Shown here: positions 8,754-16,643 of the stretch, one piece after another | Layout: each line of letters begins with the position of its first letter | How positions within the stretch are numbered: the stretch's first letter is position 1 | Program-made: the position numbers and the translations under genes | NCBI GenBank assembly: GCA_964567785.1 | Contig: CAZMOK010000006.1 | Location: 1 to 64,000, forward strand | Length of the DNA: 64,000 bases | Direction: 5' to 3' | From: CAZMOK01 sp964567785 | Lineage (GTDB): Bacteria > Bacteroidota > Bacteroidia > Bacteroidales > JAGOPY01 | Notes under the pieces: model-generated | Seen by the model: the letters and a program-made list of their open reading frames with translations, nothing else | Told to the model about the DNA's origin: nothing | Databases searched by the model: none

Positions 8754-9975
8754 TCCGTTGCATTCCCGCACCCGCTCCAGGAATGTAAAACCCGGGGTAT
8801 ATTTTTGTTTTGTTAAAATACTTCCCGGTTACCACTCTTTTAAATTCAGCCAGTTGATCATTTAAAACAAAATTTACCGTGCACCCGCCAAAGCCTGCAC
8901 CCGTCATCCTGCTGCCGGCCACCCCTTCAATTTCCAATGCGGATCTCACCAGCAGGTCAAGTTCGGGGCCGGTGACTTCATAATCGTTTTTGAGGCTTTC
9001 ATGGCTCTCGATCATTAACCTTCCAAATTCATTTATGTTGCCGGCTATAAGATTCTCAACAGATCTGAGCACTCTTTCGTTTTCACTTATTACGTGCCTT
9101 GCCCGGCGTAAGGCAATTTCATCCTTTTTCAGGGCATCATTTCTTTCAAGGTCACTCAGGTTGGCTTCGCGCAGTGATAAGATCCTTCTGGATTTGTTTA
9201 TGTGACTTACTGCGCGATGACATTCCTGCACCCTTTCATTATAGTTGGAACCTGACAGTCCACGTGATTTTTTACTGTCGACTATCACAAGGCGGTAATC
9301 ACCAAGGTTTAAAGGGATCTGTTTATGATCAAGGCTCCTGCAATCGAGGAAAAGGGCATGCCCCTCCCTCCCCATGCCAACAGCAAACTGGTCCATTATG
9401 CCACATTTGAGCCCTACGAAATCATTTTCAGCCTTTTGCGATAATCTGGCCAATTCAACAGGTGAATGTGCCGTATTATACAATTCATGCATTGCCAGGG
9501 CTGTTACCATTTCTATCGAAGCTGAAGAGGATAGTCCTGCACCTGTTGGAATATTTCCTTTAAAGAGCAATTCCAGTCCGTTCACATTCCTTTCCCTGAC
9601 CTTCATTTCCTTGATTATCCCCAGCGGATAATTGACCCATTCCAGCTTCTGCCTTGGTATAGTTCCAGCAACAGGGACTTCAATTCCACCATCAAAATTC
9701 ATACTGTTGAGCTTAAAAGTGCCGTGACCGGCCTTCCTGACAGCAAGAAAAGTTCCGTAACCTATTGCCACAGGCAAGACAAACCCCTCGTTGTAATCTG
9801 TATGCTCCCCTATCAGATTTACTCTGCCCGGCGCGAAATATATCTTTGGATCATTTCCCTTATCACCGTAAAATGAAAAGAATTTTTCGAGCAGATCATT
9901 TACGATATCATTATCCATGTCAGCTAAAGTATTCAATATATTCTTATAAGGATCAAAACTCATATGCCCGGTCAA
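8746..9975 (-). CDS. galK: Galactokinase
   Basis: GHMP kinase that phosphorylates galactose at C1 with ATP, first step of the Leloir pathway. The galactokinase signature GRVNLIGEHTDYNEGFVLP is near residue 50. The ATP loop GAGLSSSAS is near residue 145, CGIMDQF carries the catalytic Asp, and the GHMP C-terminal motif MTGAGFGGC is near the end. The 409-residue length is slightly long; Met5 is an alternative start. No other gal gene is adjacent. It is divergent from tRNA-Arg. Confidence 0.96.
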   Translation of the reverse strand: MTGHMSFDPYKNILNTLADMDNDIVNDLLEKFFSFYGDKGNDPKIYFAPGRVNLIGEHTDYNEGFVLPVAIGYGTFLAVRKAGHGTFKLNSMNFDGGIEVPVAGTIPRQKLEWVNYPLGIIKEMKVRERNVNGLELLFKGNIPTGAGLSSSASIEMVTALAMHELYNTAHSPVELARLSQKAENDFVGLKCGIMDQFAVGMGREGHALFLDCRSLDHKQIPLNLGDYRLVIVDSKKSRGLSGSNYNERVQECHRAVSHINKSRRILSLREANLSDLERNDALKKDEIALRRARHVISENERVLRSVENLIAGNINEFGRLMIESHESLKNDYEVTGPELDLLVRSALEIEGVAGSRMTGAGFGGCTVNFVLNDQLAEFKRVVTGKYFNKTKIYPGFYIPGAGAGMQRIS

Positions 9976-9988
9976 TGTAAAAAATAAT

Positions 9989-9996
9989 TAACTTTG
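9989..9996 (+). promoter_or_regulatory. -7 box of the tRNA-Arg promoter
   Basis: TAACTTTG fits TAnnTTTG and ends 15 nt before the mature tRNA 5' end, a plausible distance for a short processed leader. Confidence 0.5.
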
Positions 9997-10011
9997 CACC
10001 GTTTTACCAAT

Positions 10012-10085
10012 GGCCGCTTAGCTTAACTGGATAGAGCATCTGACTACGGATCAGAAGGTTAGGGGTTCGAATCCCTTAGCGGTCA
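10012..10085 (+). tRNA. tRNA-Arg (anticodon ACG)
   Basis: A full cloverleaf can be drawn. The 7-bp acceptor stem pairs GGCCGCT with AGCGGTC (one G-U), with discriminator A at 10085. The D arm contains TAGCTTAACTGGATAGAGC. The anticodon stem TCTGA/TCAGA closes loop CTACGGA, giving anticodon ACG. The T arm has TTCGAAT in the loop. CCA is not encoded. The ACG anticodon is normally edited to ICG by TadA to read CGU, CGC and CGA. Confidence 0.97.
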
Positions 10086-10134
10086 CTAAAAAAAACCGTC
10101 CTGCGTCAACGGCGCATCAATCCCTGGGGCATAC

Positions 10135-11061
10135 ATGTCGAAGAGCGAGTCATTTGCTGTAAAGACCCTCGATCGTACAGATTTACATGTGCATAGCTGG
10201 ATACCTGAAAAACCTGTCGCCGTTCTGATAGTTGTACACGGCATGATTGAACATGGTGGCAGGTATAGCAGGTTTGCCGTTTACATGGCTGAAAGGAATA
10301 TAGCAGTTTACGCCCCTGACCACCGAGGTCACGGATTGTCTTTGGATAAAAACGGCAAGCGTGGTTTTTTCGGTGATGGTGTTACTTGGGAAGTTCTTGT
10401 GAACGACCTTTTTTGCCTTTGGAGGCATGCTGATATGCATTTCCCGGAACTGCCTGTTTTCATGTTGGGCCAGAGCATGGGCTCAATACTTACCAGGGCT
10501 TTCATCTCAAAATATGGTGAACATGTTAAAGGGGCTGTACTGGCAGGGACTTTCCAGAACCCGAAATTGCTGATCAGAACAGGTGTGCTTCTTTCGCAGA
10601 TCATCATAAAACTACGGTCGGGCAGTTACTTCAGTAATTTTGTGCATAAGCTTTCCACAGGCCGGTTTAATGCACCTTTTAAGCCTGCCAGGACACCCTT
10701 CGACTGGATATCCAGTGATAACGAGGTAGTAGATGAATATATAGCTGATCCTTTTGCAGGCCATGAATTCACTGTAGGTTCATGGAATGTCTTATACAGG
10801 CTTTACCTTGCAGTGAGAAAATCTGAGAAAGAAAAGGCAATTCCTTCTCACCTTCCCGTCCTGCTGTTATCCGGCGGTGAAGACCCCGTGGGTAAAATGG
10901 GGAAACATCCGCAAAAAGTCTTTTCAAGTTACAAGAAAACAGGCATGCAGGATGTTGAGTTAAAGTTGTATCCGGGTAAAAGGCATGATATCATCAATGA
11001 AACAAACCGGGAGGAAGTTTATCACCTCCTGGTTGATTGGATAAAAGATCATATCATTTAA
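10135..11061 (+). CDS. Alpha/beta hydrolase, monoacylglycerol-lipase-like (Hydrolase_4)
   Basis: A 308-residue cytosolic alpha/beta hydrolase with no signal peptide. The oxyanion motif VVHGMIEHGGRY is near residue 36, APDHRGHGLS follows, and the nucleophile elbow is GQSMGS. The catalytic Asp is in SGGEDPVG and the His in YPGKRHDI. This is the lysophospholipase/monoacylglycerol-lipase (S33-like) subfamily, which hydrolyses lipid or short esters; the substrate is not predictable. The HD gene follows after 9 bp, so the two likely form an operon. Confidence 0.9.
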   Translation: MSKSESFAVKTLDRTDLHVHSWIPEKPVAVLIVVHGMIEHGGRYSRFAVYMAERNIAVYAPDHRGHGLSLDKNGKRGFFGDGVTWEVLVNDLFCLWRHADMHFPELPVFMLGQSMGSILTRAFISKYGEHVKGAVLAGTFQNPKLLIRTGVLLSQIIIKLRSGSYFSNFVHKLSTGRFNAPFKPARTPFDWISSDNEVVDEYIADPFAGHEFTVGSWNVLYRLYLAVRKSEKEKAIPSHLPVLLLSGGEDPVGKMGKHPQKVFSSYKKTGMQDVELKLYPGKRHDIINETNREEVYHLLVDWIKDHII

Positions 11062-11070
11062 GCAGAAGCC

Positions 11071-11640
11071 ATGAAAAAATACGAAGAGATCATCACTAAA
11101 TATTATCCCAAAGATTCTTTAAGGTACAAGTACTATTACACACATTCCAGGGCTGTTACCGGCCTTGCCCTGAAGGTTGCCGAAATCAACCCACAACTCA
11201 GACCCGATATCGATTACATTGAAACAGCCGCAATGCTTCATGATATAGGGATATTTCTTACCGACGCACCGCAAATTGGCTGTTACGGTGATCAGCCCTA
11301 TATCTGCCACGGTTACCTTGGAAGGGAACTGCTTGAAAAAGAGGGATTAACTGAAATAGCCCCGATATGTGAGAGACATATTGGCGTTGGCATTACCGTA
11401 GATGAGATAAAAAGAAGAAACTTACCGCTCCCGTTAAGGGATATGACCCCACAGACCACCGGGGAAAAGATCATCTGCTATGCTGATAAATTCTTTTCCA
11501 AATCCTCCGAAGACCTTACAAAGCCAAAGTCCATCGATAAAATCATCATCAAGCTTTCAAAACACGGCACTGAGAAGGCGGAGAAGTTCAGGGAAATGAT
11601 GGAGCTTTTCGGCGCAGATTACGTTTACAATGAACAATGA
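11071..11640 (+). CDS. HD-domain phosphohydrolase
   Basis: A compact 189-residue HD protein. Metal ligands are H26 (THSRAV), the pair in AAMLHDIG, a His in ICHGYLG and one in CERHIGVG, followed by YADKFFSK. The arrangement is that of stand-alone metal-dependent HD phosphohydrolases acting on nucleotides or phosphate esters. Substrate unknown. It is probably cotranscribed with the hydrolase upstream. Its final codons run into a 7-bp tandem array that fills the gap to the convergent amidohydrolase. Confidence 0.85.
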   Translation: MKKYEEIITKYYPKDSLRYKYYYTHSRAVTGLALKVAEINPQLRPDIDYIETAAMLHDIGIFLTDAPQIGCYGDQPYICHGYLGRELLEKEGLTEIAPICERHIGVGITVDEIKRRNLPLPLRDMTPQTTGEKIICYADKFFSKSSEDLTKPKSIDKIIIKLSKHGTEKAEKFREMMELFGADYVYNEQ

Positions 11641-11668
11641 ACAATTAACTGATAATTGATAATTGATA
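11627..11668. repeat. Heptamer tandem array between convergent genes
   Basis: Six consecutive 7-bp units read ACAATGA, ACAATGA, ACAATTA, ACTGATA, ATTGATA, ATTGATA. They cover the last codons of the HD gene and the whole gap to the stop codon of the amidohydrolase gene. Units differ by one or two bases but the 7-bp phase is strict. Confidence 0.8.
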
Positions 11669-11669
11669 A

Positions 11670-13322
11670 CTATCTTCCAAACACTTTTTCCCCGCCCAAG
11701 TAGGTGGCCATCACCTTAACAGAGGGCACATCATCTACCGGGATCTGCATAATGTCGCGGTCAAGGATAACAAAGTCGGCAAATTTGCCCGGTTCAAGGC
11801 TTCCTTTGATATCCTCCTCGAAACTGCCCTTAGAGGCCCAGATGGTCATAGATCTCAGTGTTTGCTCCCTGGTAAGGGCATTTTCCATCTGAAAACCGCC
11901 ATCAGGCCAGCCCTGCATATCTTTACGCGCAACAGAGGCATAAAAAGTATTCAGCGGGTCGATCTCCTCAACCGGGAAATCCGTACCGTTTACCACCCAT
12001 CCGTTCTGTGCCAGCAGGTCCTTGAAGGCATAAGCATGCTTGATCCTTTCGGGACCGAGCCTCTCATCTGCCCAGTACATGTCGGAAGTGGCATGTGTGC
12101 CCTGTATGGATGGGATTACTGAATAGTTCCCGAATAATTCCAGATCGGCGGGATTGACAACCTGGGCATGCTCTATCCGCCATCTCCTGTCATTCTCTCC
12201 CTTCAGCACCTCGCCGTATAGCTGCAGCGTGAGACGAGTGGCAGAATCGCCTATGCAGTGCGTATTGACCTGGAAACCGTTTTCATACGCCTGTGAAAAC
12301 ATATCCCTGAAATAGTCAGGTTCAGCAAGTAATAGGCCTTTGTTGTCAGGATCATCAGCATATGGCTCAAGCATTAAAGCACCTCTGGAACCCAGAGCAC
12401 CATCGGTGTAAAATTTCAATGAGTTAACTCTTAGATAGTCTGTGTGGTAGGGGCCTTTTTCAAAAACAATGTCGAGGTTCTCCTTTTTCGGGGTCACCAT
12501 TGCGTTGATCCGCATTTTGAGTGAACCCGATTGCTGGAGCGAATCGATCAGATCGATTATTTCCAAATCCAGTCCTGCATCAACCACGGAGGTCAGGCCC
12601 ACGCCAAAACATTTCTTCTGCGCTTCGATCAAGGCGTGGTTGACCTGTTTGTTCTTTGGTTCAGGTATCGCGGCCTTCATCGTGTCGATCGCATTGTCGA
12701 GGAGGATACCTGTCAGCTTTCCGTCCTTCTTGATGATGTCCCCGCCGGGGATTACCGTATTTTCATCAATTCCCGCCCTGCGGAGCGCTTCATTGTTCAC
12801 AAGTATTGCGTGACCATCGATGCGGGTGAGGATGACAGGGTTATCGGGATACAGCTTATTGAGCATCTCATTGTCAGGGAACTCCTTCATATCCCAGTCG
12901 TTCTGGTCCCATCCCCTGCCGGTGATCCAGACATATGGATGAGATTCATGAAAATTCTGCAACACCTGGATCACTTCATCAAAGGAAGATGTGCCGGTGA
13001 GGTCGGCCGACTGGATCAGCCCAAGGCCGAAACCATAGTAATGGCAGTGCCCGTCGATAAAACCGGGATAGACCGGTTTACCCCCTGCATCAACCACGTC
13101 ATCAGCCGTATAGTTTTCGAGGATCTGATCGTTGCTGCCAACAGAAACGATTTTTCCATCTTTTACGGCAAGGGCTTCTGCTACGGAGAACTTATCATCA
13201 ACGGTGTAGATCACGGCGTTGTGCACCAGGAGGTCGGCTTTTTTAACGTTCTGACAGGAAAAAGCTATAATCATGATAAGTATAATCTTAGTTGAGTACA
13301 AGTATTTCATTTCGTGGGTCAA
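11670..13322 (-). CDS. Exported amidohydrolase, YtcJ-like, lipoprotein
   Basis: A lipoprotein signal (IIAFSC, lipobox Cys23) precedes a metal-dependent amidohydrolase of the YtcJ/N-substituted-formamide-deformylase type. DAGGKPVYPGFIDGHCHYYG carries the first metal His pair, NTHCIGDSA a later His, GTDFPVE the catalytic Asp, and a C-terminal beta strand region ends GKFADFVILD. The 550-residue length is typical. It should act in the periplasm or at the outer membrane on an unknown amide or formamide. Met5 (13310) is an alternative start. Confidence 0.85.
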   Translation of the reverse strand: MTHEMKYLYSTKIILIMIIAFSCQNVKKADLLVHNAVIYTVDDKFSVAEALAVKDGKIVSVGSNDQILENYTADDVVDAGGKPVYPGFIDGHCHYYGFGLGLIQSADLTGTSSFDEVIQVLQNFHESHPYVWITGRGWDQNDWDMKEFPDNEMLNKLYPDNPVILTRIDGHAILVNNEALRRAGIDENTVIPGGDIIKKDGKLTGILLDNAIDTMKAAIPEPKNKQVNHALIEAQKKCFGVGLTSVVDAGLDLEIIDLIDSLQQSGSLKMRINAMVTPKKENLDIVFEKGPYHTDYLRVNSLKFYTDGALGSRGALMLEPYADDPDNKGLLLAEPDYFRDMFSQAYENGFQVNTHCIGDSATRLTLQLYGEVLKGENDRRWRIEHAQVVNPADLELFGNYSVIPSIQGTHATSDMYWADERLGPERIKHAYAFKDLLAQNGWVVNGTDFPVEEIDPLNTFYASVARKDMQGWPDGGFQMENALTREQTLRSMTIWASKGSFEEDIKGSLEPGKFADFVILDRDIMQIPVDDVPSVKVMATYLGGEKVFGR

Positions 13323-13332
13323 TTATTTATAA

Positions 13333-13340
13333 CAAAATTA
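13333..13340 (-). promoter_or_regulatory. -7 box of the amidohydrolase promoter
   Basis: Minus-strand TAATTTTG (TAnnTTTG), 10 nt upstream of the first ATG at 13322 and 22 nt upstream of the Met5 start. Confidence 0.4.
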
Positions 13341-13396
13341 AAAGTATCCTGTTAATTAATTACATTTATCCACCGAAGTTAATGGTAAAAGGTTTT

Positions 13397-13404
13397 TATC
13401 TTTG
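13397..13404 (+). promoter_or_regulatory. -7 box of the DUF6580 gene; decides its start
   Basis: TATCTTTG fits TAnnTTTG. It overlaps a TTG codon at 13402, so that codon should not be in the mRNA. The ATG at 13426 lies 21 nt downstream of the box. Confidence 0.5.
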
Positions 13405-13425
13405 CGGAACATTAAAGAGGCAACA

Positions 13426-13980
13426 ATGAAGAATCTACAATTCAACCCCAGGTTAATAGCTCTTACATCCATAATCCTTTTCGGCGCTTTTATGAGGCTC
13501 ATCCCTCACTGGCCCAACTTTACACCGGTTGCAGCCATTGCATTATTCGGCGGCGCCTATTTCTCGAGGAAATATTTGGCGTTCCTTATCCCTTTTGCCG
13601 CCATGTTCTTAAGTGACCTGGTAATCGGGTTCCATAGTTCCATGTGGGCAGTTTACATCGGCTTTGCCATAACTGTTGTAATCGGCATCAGGCTCAGCCG
13701 GAATGTTACGGCAGGGAATGTCATTATTTCAGCCCTGGGCTCTTCCATTGTTTTTTTCCTTATCACCAATTTCGCCTCCTGGCTGGCCTTTGGATTATAC
13801 CCAAAGAATTTCATAGGACTGATGGAGAGTTACATTGCCGGGCTGGCGTTCTTCAATGACGGTAAGCTTGGTCTTTCATTCTTCCTGAATGAAGTTTTGG
13901 GAACCCTTACTTACAGCGCGGTTTTCTTCGGGGTTTTTGCCCTGGCGAAGATGAAATTCCCGATACTGAGATCAGCCTGA
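13426..13980 (+). CDS. DUF6580-like multi-pass membrane protein
   Basis: A hydrophobic protein of 184 residues with five or six transmembrane helices; NFTPVAAIALFGGAYF and LYPKNFIGLMESYIAGLAFF are typical of the DUF6580 family, whose members resemble ECF substrate-binding subunits and are labelled putative transport proteins. A longer reading from TTG 13402 is rejected because that codon lies inside the promoter. No energising ATPase is adjacent, and the 80-bp upstream gap is too short for a cobalamin riboswitch. Substrate unknown. Confidence 0.75.
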   Translation: MKNLQFNPRLIALTSIILFGAFMRLIPHWPNFTPVAAIALFGGAYFSRKYLAFLIPFAAMFLSDLVIGFHSSMWAVYIGFAITVVIGIRLSRNVTAGNVIISALGSSIVFFLITNFASWLAFGLYPKNFIGLMESYIAGLAFFNDGKLGLSFFLNEVLGTLTYSAVFFGVFALAKMKFPILRSA

Positions 13981-14024
13981 AAAATAATTATTACCGGAAC
14001 CTAGATAAAACAGAATTCCATTCT

Positions 14025-14408
14025 TTATTCAAACAACCCCTCATCCCTTTCCAGCAGAAGGATTGCATGTTGTGGGACTATAAAGTATTTTTCACCGTCG
14101 TAGGCGATTTCTATGGCGCTCTTCTGCAGGAAGATGGCGTGGTCGCCAACCTGCGCCTGCAGCGGCACATACTGGATCTTGTCTTCCATTCTTTTCCAGG
14201 GCTCGTCGCCACCCTCGGTTGGAAGAGGAATGGGGTAACCCGGCCCTGTCTTTATGACATAACCCGAGCGGATCTCCTCTTTCTCCTTGTAACCCGGCGG
14301 CAGGTACAGACCGCTTTTCGTCTTGTCTTTTAAAGTTTTGGGTTTTATAAGGACCCTGTCCCCTACAACGATGAGTTTTTCAAGTCCGTCATCCTTATTA
14401 GCTGCCAT
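14025..14408 (-). CDS. Orphan GroES-like co-chaperone
   Basis: The 127-residue protein has the chaperonin-10 fold signature GDRVLIKPKTLKDKTKSGLY near residue 17 and a matching barrel ending FIVPQHAILLLERD. It is about 30 residues longer than GroES, mostly from an N-terminal extension and an insertion near EGGDEPWKRMEDK. No groEL lies next to it, so it is not the main groESL copy. The mobile-loop segment LYLPPGYKEKEEIRSG differs from the canonical GroEL-binding loop, so GroEL binding is uncertain. Confidence 0.85.
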   Translation of the reverse strand: MAANKDDGLEKLIVVGDRVLIKPKTLKDKTKSGLYLPPGYKEKEEIRSGYVIKTGPGYPIPLPTEGGDEPWKRMEDKIQYVPLQAQVGDHAIFLQKSAIEIAYDGEKYFIVPQHAILLLERDEGLFE

Positions 14409-14464
14409 ATTAATGTGAATTTTCTGAATCTTGAATCCCGGTGATCAAAGCATCGGTATCACTG

Positions 14465-14472
14465 CAAAAATA
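14465..14472 (-). promoter_or_regulatory. -7 box of the GroES-like gene
   Basis: Minus-strand TATTTTTG (TAnnTTTG), 56 nt upstream of the ATG at 14408, four bases from a plus-strand -7 box. Confidence 0.45.
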
Positions 14473-14476
14473 TGAC

Positions 14477-14484
14477 TAATTTTG
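14477..14484 (+). promoter_or_regulatory. -7 box of the pre-mutL gene
   Basis: TAATTTTG (TAnnTTTG) ends 17 nt before the ATG at 14502. It lies back to back with the minus-strand box at 14465-14472. Confidence 0.5.
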
Positions 14485-14501
14485 CAGTAAATTAGTTTAT
14501 C

Positions 14502-14807
14502 ATGAAGATTGTATTCTTCAGAAGGCCTAAACCGAAGCAATTCAGTTACAGACCATTGTACTACGATCCCGAGAAGGAAGCCCGGGAAGAGAGAAAGAAA
14601 GAACTGGGACTGATAGAAGACGGGGATCCCAGGGCACGGCTCAAGTCGGAGATCAGGAGGAAATGGCGCAGGAATGATGACACCAGGCCATCAACCTACA
14701 ATGGGGTCAGGATCATCTTTTACCTGTTTATAATCGTCCTTTCGGTATATTTTATCTTCTTCACCGATTTCATTCAAAATCTTTTCAAGGTCTTCGGAGG
14801 TAATTGA
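14502..14807 (+). CDS. Small basic single-TM protein upstream of mutL
   Basis: A 101-residue protein of unknown function. The first 70 residues are highly charged (RRPKPKQ, then EKEAREERKKELG and RRKWRRND), followed by one transmembrane helix at about residues 71-90 and a short tail. A basic cytosolic N-terminus and C-terminal helix suggest a small inner-membrane protein. Its stop codon overlaps the mutL start in TGATG, which indicates translational coupling. I recall similar genes before mutL in other Bacteroidota but cannot confirm it here. Confidence 0.75.
   Translation: MKIVFFRRPKPKQFSYRPLYYDPEKEAREERKKELGLIEDGDPRARLKSEIRRKWRRNDDTRPSTYNGVRIIFYLFIIVLSVYFIFFTDFIQNLFKVFGGN
14796..14800 (+). 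promoter_or_regulatory. Ribosome binding site of mutL
   Basis: GGAGG lies six bases before the ATG at 14807. It selects that ATG rather than the TTG at 14804 and is one of the few clear Shine-Dalgarno sequences in the window. Confidence 0.6.
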
Positions 14808-16639
14808 TGGCAGATATCATCAGGCTATTACCCGATACTGTAGCGAACCAGATAGCAGCAGGCGAAGTGATACAACGCCCGGCCTCTGCTGTTAAGGAGT
14901 TACTTGAAAATTCGGTTGACTCAGGCGCCGGCGAGATAAAACTGATCATTAAGGATGCCGGTAAATCACTAATCCAGGTTGTCGATAACGGTTGCGGAAT
15001 GTCGCATATCGATGCACGGATGGCTTTTGAAAGGCATGCCACTTCGAAGATCAGCAAAGCCGATGATCTTTTCGCAATCAAAACACTTGGGTTCAGGGGT
15101 GAGGCCCTTGCTTCCATTGCTGCCATTGCGCAGGTCGAGGTCAAAACCAGGCTTCATGAGGATGAACTTGGCACCTGTATTATTGTTGAAGGATCGAAGG
15201 TGAAATCGCAGAACCCCTGTCAGTGCCCTCCGGGGACTTCGATTCTTGTCAAAAATCTCTTCTTCAACATTCCTGCACGAAGGAATTTCCTTAAATCAAA
15301 CACTTCGGAACTCAAGCACATTATTGACGAATTCTTCAGGGTTGCTCTGGTATACAAAGACATAAGATTTTCATTTCATAATAATAACGAACTGCTGCAC
15401 CAGCTTCCTCTTTCAGGTATCAAACAGCGTATCGTCAACCTTTTTGGGAAAGGTTTCAACGAAAAGCTTATTCCTCTTGAACATGTCACAAGTAATCTGA
15501 AAATGACCGGGTTCATAGGAAAACCGGAATTTGCGAAAAAAACCAGGGGCGAGCAGTTCTTCTTCGTTAACGGGAGGTTCATCAAGCATGCCTACCTGAA
15601 CCACTCCATAAACAGTGCTTTTCAGGAGTTGCTCCCAAAAGATTCGTTCCCAACCTATTTTGTATATATCGAGGTTGATCCAAAGGTGATCGACATAAAC
15701 ATCCATCCCACGAAAACAGAACTGAACTTCCAGGAAGCACAGCTTATATACGCCGCACTCAGATCGGCCGTAAGGCAGGCATTAGGAATGCACAATGTGA
15801 TGCCTTCCATAGACTTCAACACCGAAAGGAGTCTCGATTTCAGCCCGCCCGGGCGCGACAGGGTTCCTGAAAACCCCTTCGAAAGACCCAAAAAACCCTT
15901 TAACCCCTTTGAAACATCGGATATCCCTCCCGAGAGAAAAAAATCATTCCAGCAAAAGATCAACATCGAAAACTGGGAGAAGCTTTACCGGTCGTCAGGT
16001 GATGAAGGAGATAAAGATGACCGATCATCATTCCTTATCGATCCGGATTGGAAAAAAGACGACGGCGACGAAGAAAAAGGTAATATTTTCCAGCTTCAGA
16101 ACAGGTTCATAATCACGAACATCAAGTCGGCAATTGTCATCATCGACCAGCACAAAGCCCATTTAAGGATACTTTACGAAAAAAACCTTGAAACCCTTAA
16201 AGACAGTAAACCGGTTACCCAGAGCGAACTATTCCCTGAGAACATTACCTTTTCCGGGAGTGACGTGGCCGTTATCGACGAACTGATACCTGAACTGGAA
16301 TTGCTGGGATTCAGTTTGAACAAATTGAGCAATACCACGTTTGTTGTCGATGGCACTCCGTCGGGACTGAAAAGCGCAAGCATCCAGGAAATTTTTGAAG
16401 GGATACTTGATAACTATAAAAAGAACCTCCTGGAACTGAATCTTGATAAAAAGATTAATTTAGCCCGGTCGCTGGCAGCTAACCTGGCAATCAGCCCCGG
16501 CAAAAAGCTTCACAAGGAAGAGATCATGAAAATCGTTGATGAACTCTTTGCCTGCAAGGTGCCGGAGGTGACACCCGATGGTGACAGGATCTATGCCATT
16601 TTAGGGGTCAGTGACATCCAAAATCTTTTAGAAAGTTAA
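14807..16639 (+). CDS. mutL: DNA mismatch repair protein MutL with degenerate endonuclease motifs
   Basis: Residues 1-330 form the GHKL ATPase: LLENSVDSGA, VDNGCGM, TLGFRGEAL, then GTSILVKNLFFN and the transducer domain with HPTKTELNF. A charged linker follows to about residue 430, then the C-terminal dimerisation domain. The endonuclease motif DQHA(X)2E(X)4E reads DQHKAHLRILYE (D447 onward), with Ala to Lys and the first Glu to Leu. The downstream ACHxAxR and CPHGRP motifs are replaced by SLAANLAISPG and PDGDRI. It likely coordinates repair without nicking DNA itself. Start at ATG 14807. Confidence 0.95.
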   Translation: MADIIRLLPDTVANQIAAGEVIQRPASAVKELLENSVDSGAGEIKLIIKDAGKSLIQVVDNGCGMSHIDARMAFERHATSKISKADDLFAIKTLGFRGEALASIAAIAQVEVKTRLHEDELGTCIIVEGSKVKSQNPCQCPPGTSILVKNLFFNIPARRNFLKSNTSELKHIIDEFFRVALVYKDIRFSFHNNNELLHQLPLSGIKQRIVNLFGKGFNEKLIPLEHVTSNLKMTGFIGKPEFAKKTRGEQFFFVNGRFIKHAYLNHSINSAFQELLPKDSFPTYFVYIEVDPKVIDINIHPTKTELNFQEAQLIYAALRSAVRQALGMHNVMPSIDFNTERSLDFSPPGRDRVPENPFERPKKPFNPFETSDIPPERKKSFQQKINIENWEKLYRSSGDEGDKDDRSSFLIDPDWKKDDGDEEKGNIFQLQNRFIITNIKSAIVIIDQHKAHLRILYEKNLETLKDSKPVTQSELFPENITFSGSDVAVIDELIPELELLGFSLNKLSNTTFVVDGTPSGLKSASIQEIFEGILDNYKKNLLELNLDKKINLARSLAANLAISPGKKLHKEEIMKIVDELFACKVPEVTPDGDRIYAILGVSDIQNLLES

Positions 16640-16643
16640 TTTA

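Noticed and set aside
12531..13295. Open frame of 254 codons antisense to the amidohydrolase
   Set aside because: Low-complexity translation without family motifs; the opposite strand encodes a complete lipoprotein amidohydrolase.
13402..13425. TTG start for the DUF6580 gene at 13402
   Set aside because: The TTG is part of a TATCTTTG promoter box; ATG 13426 is better placed.
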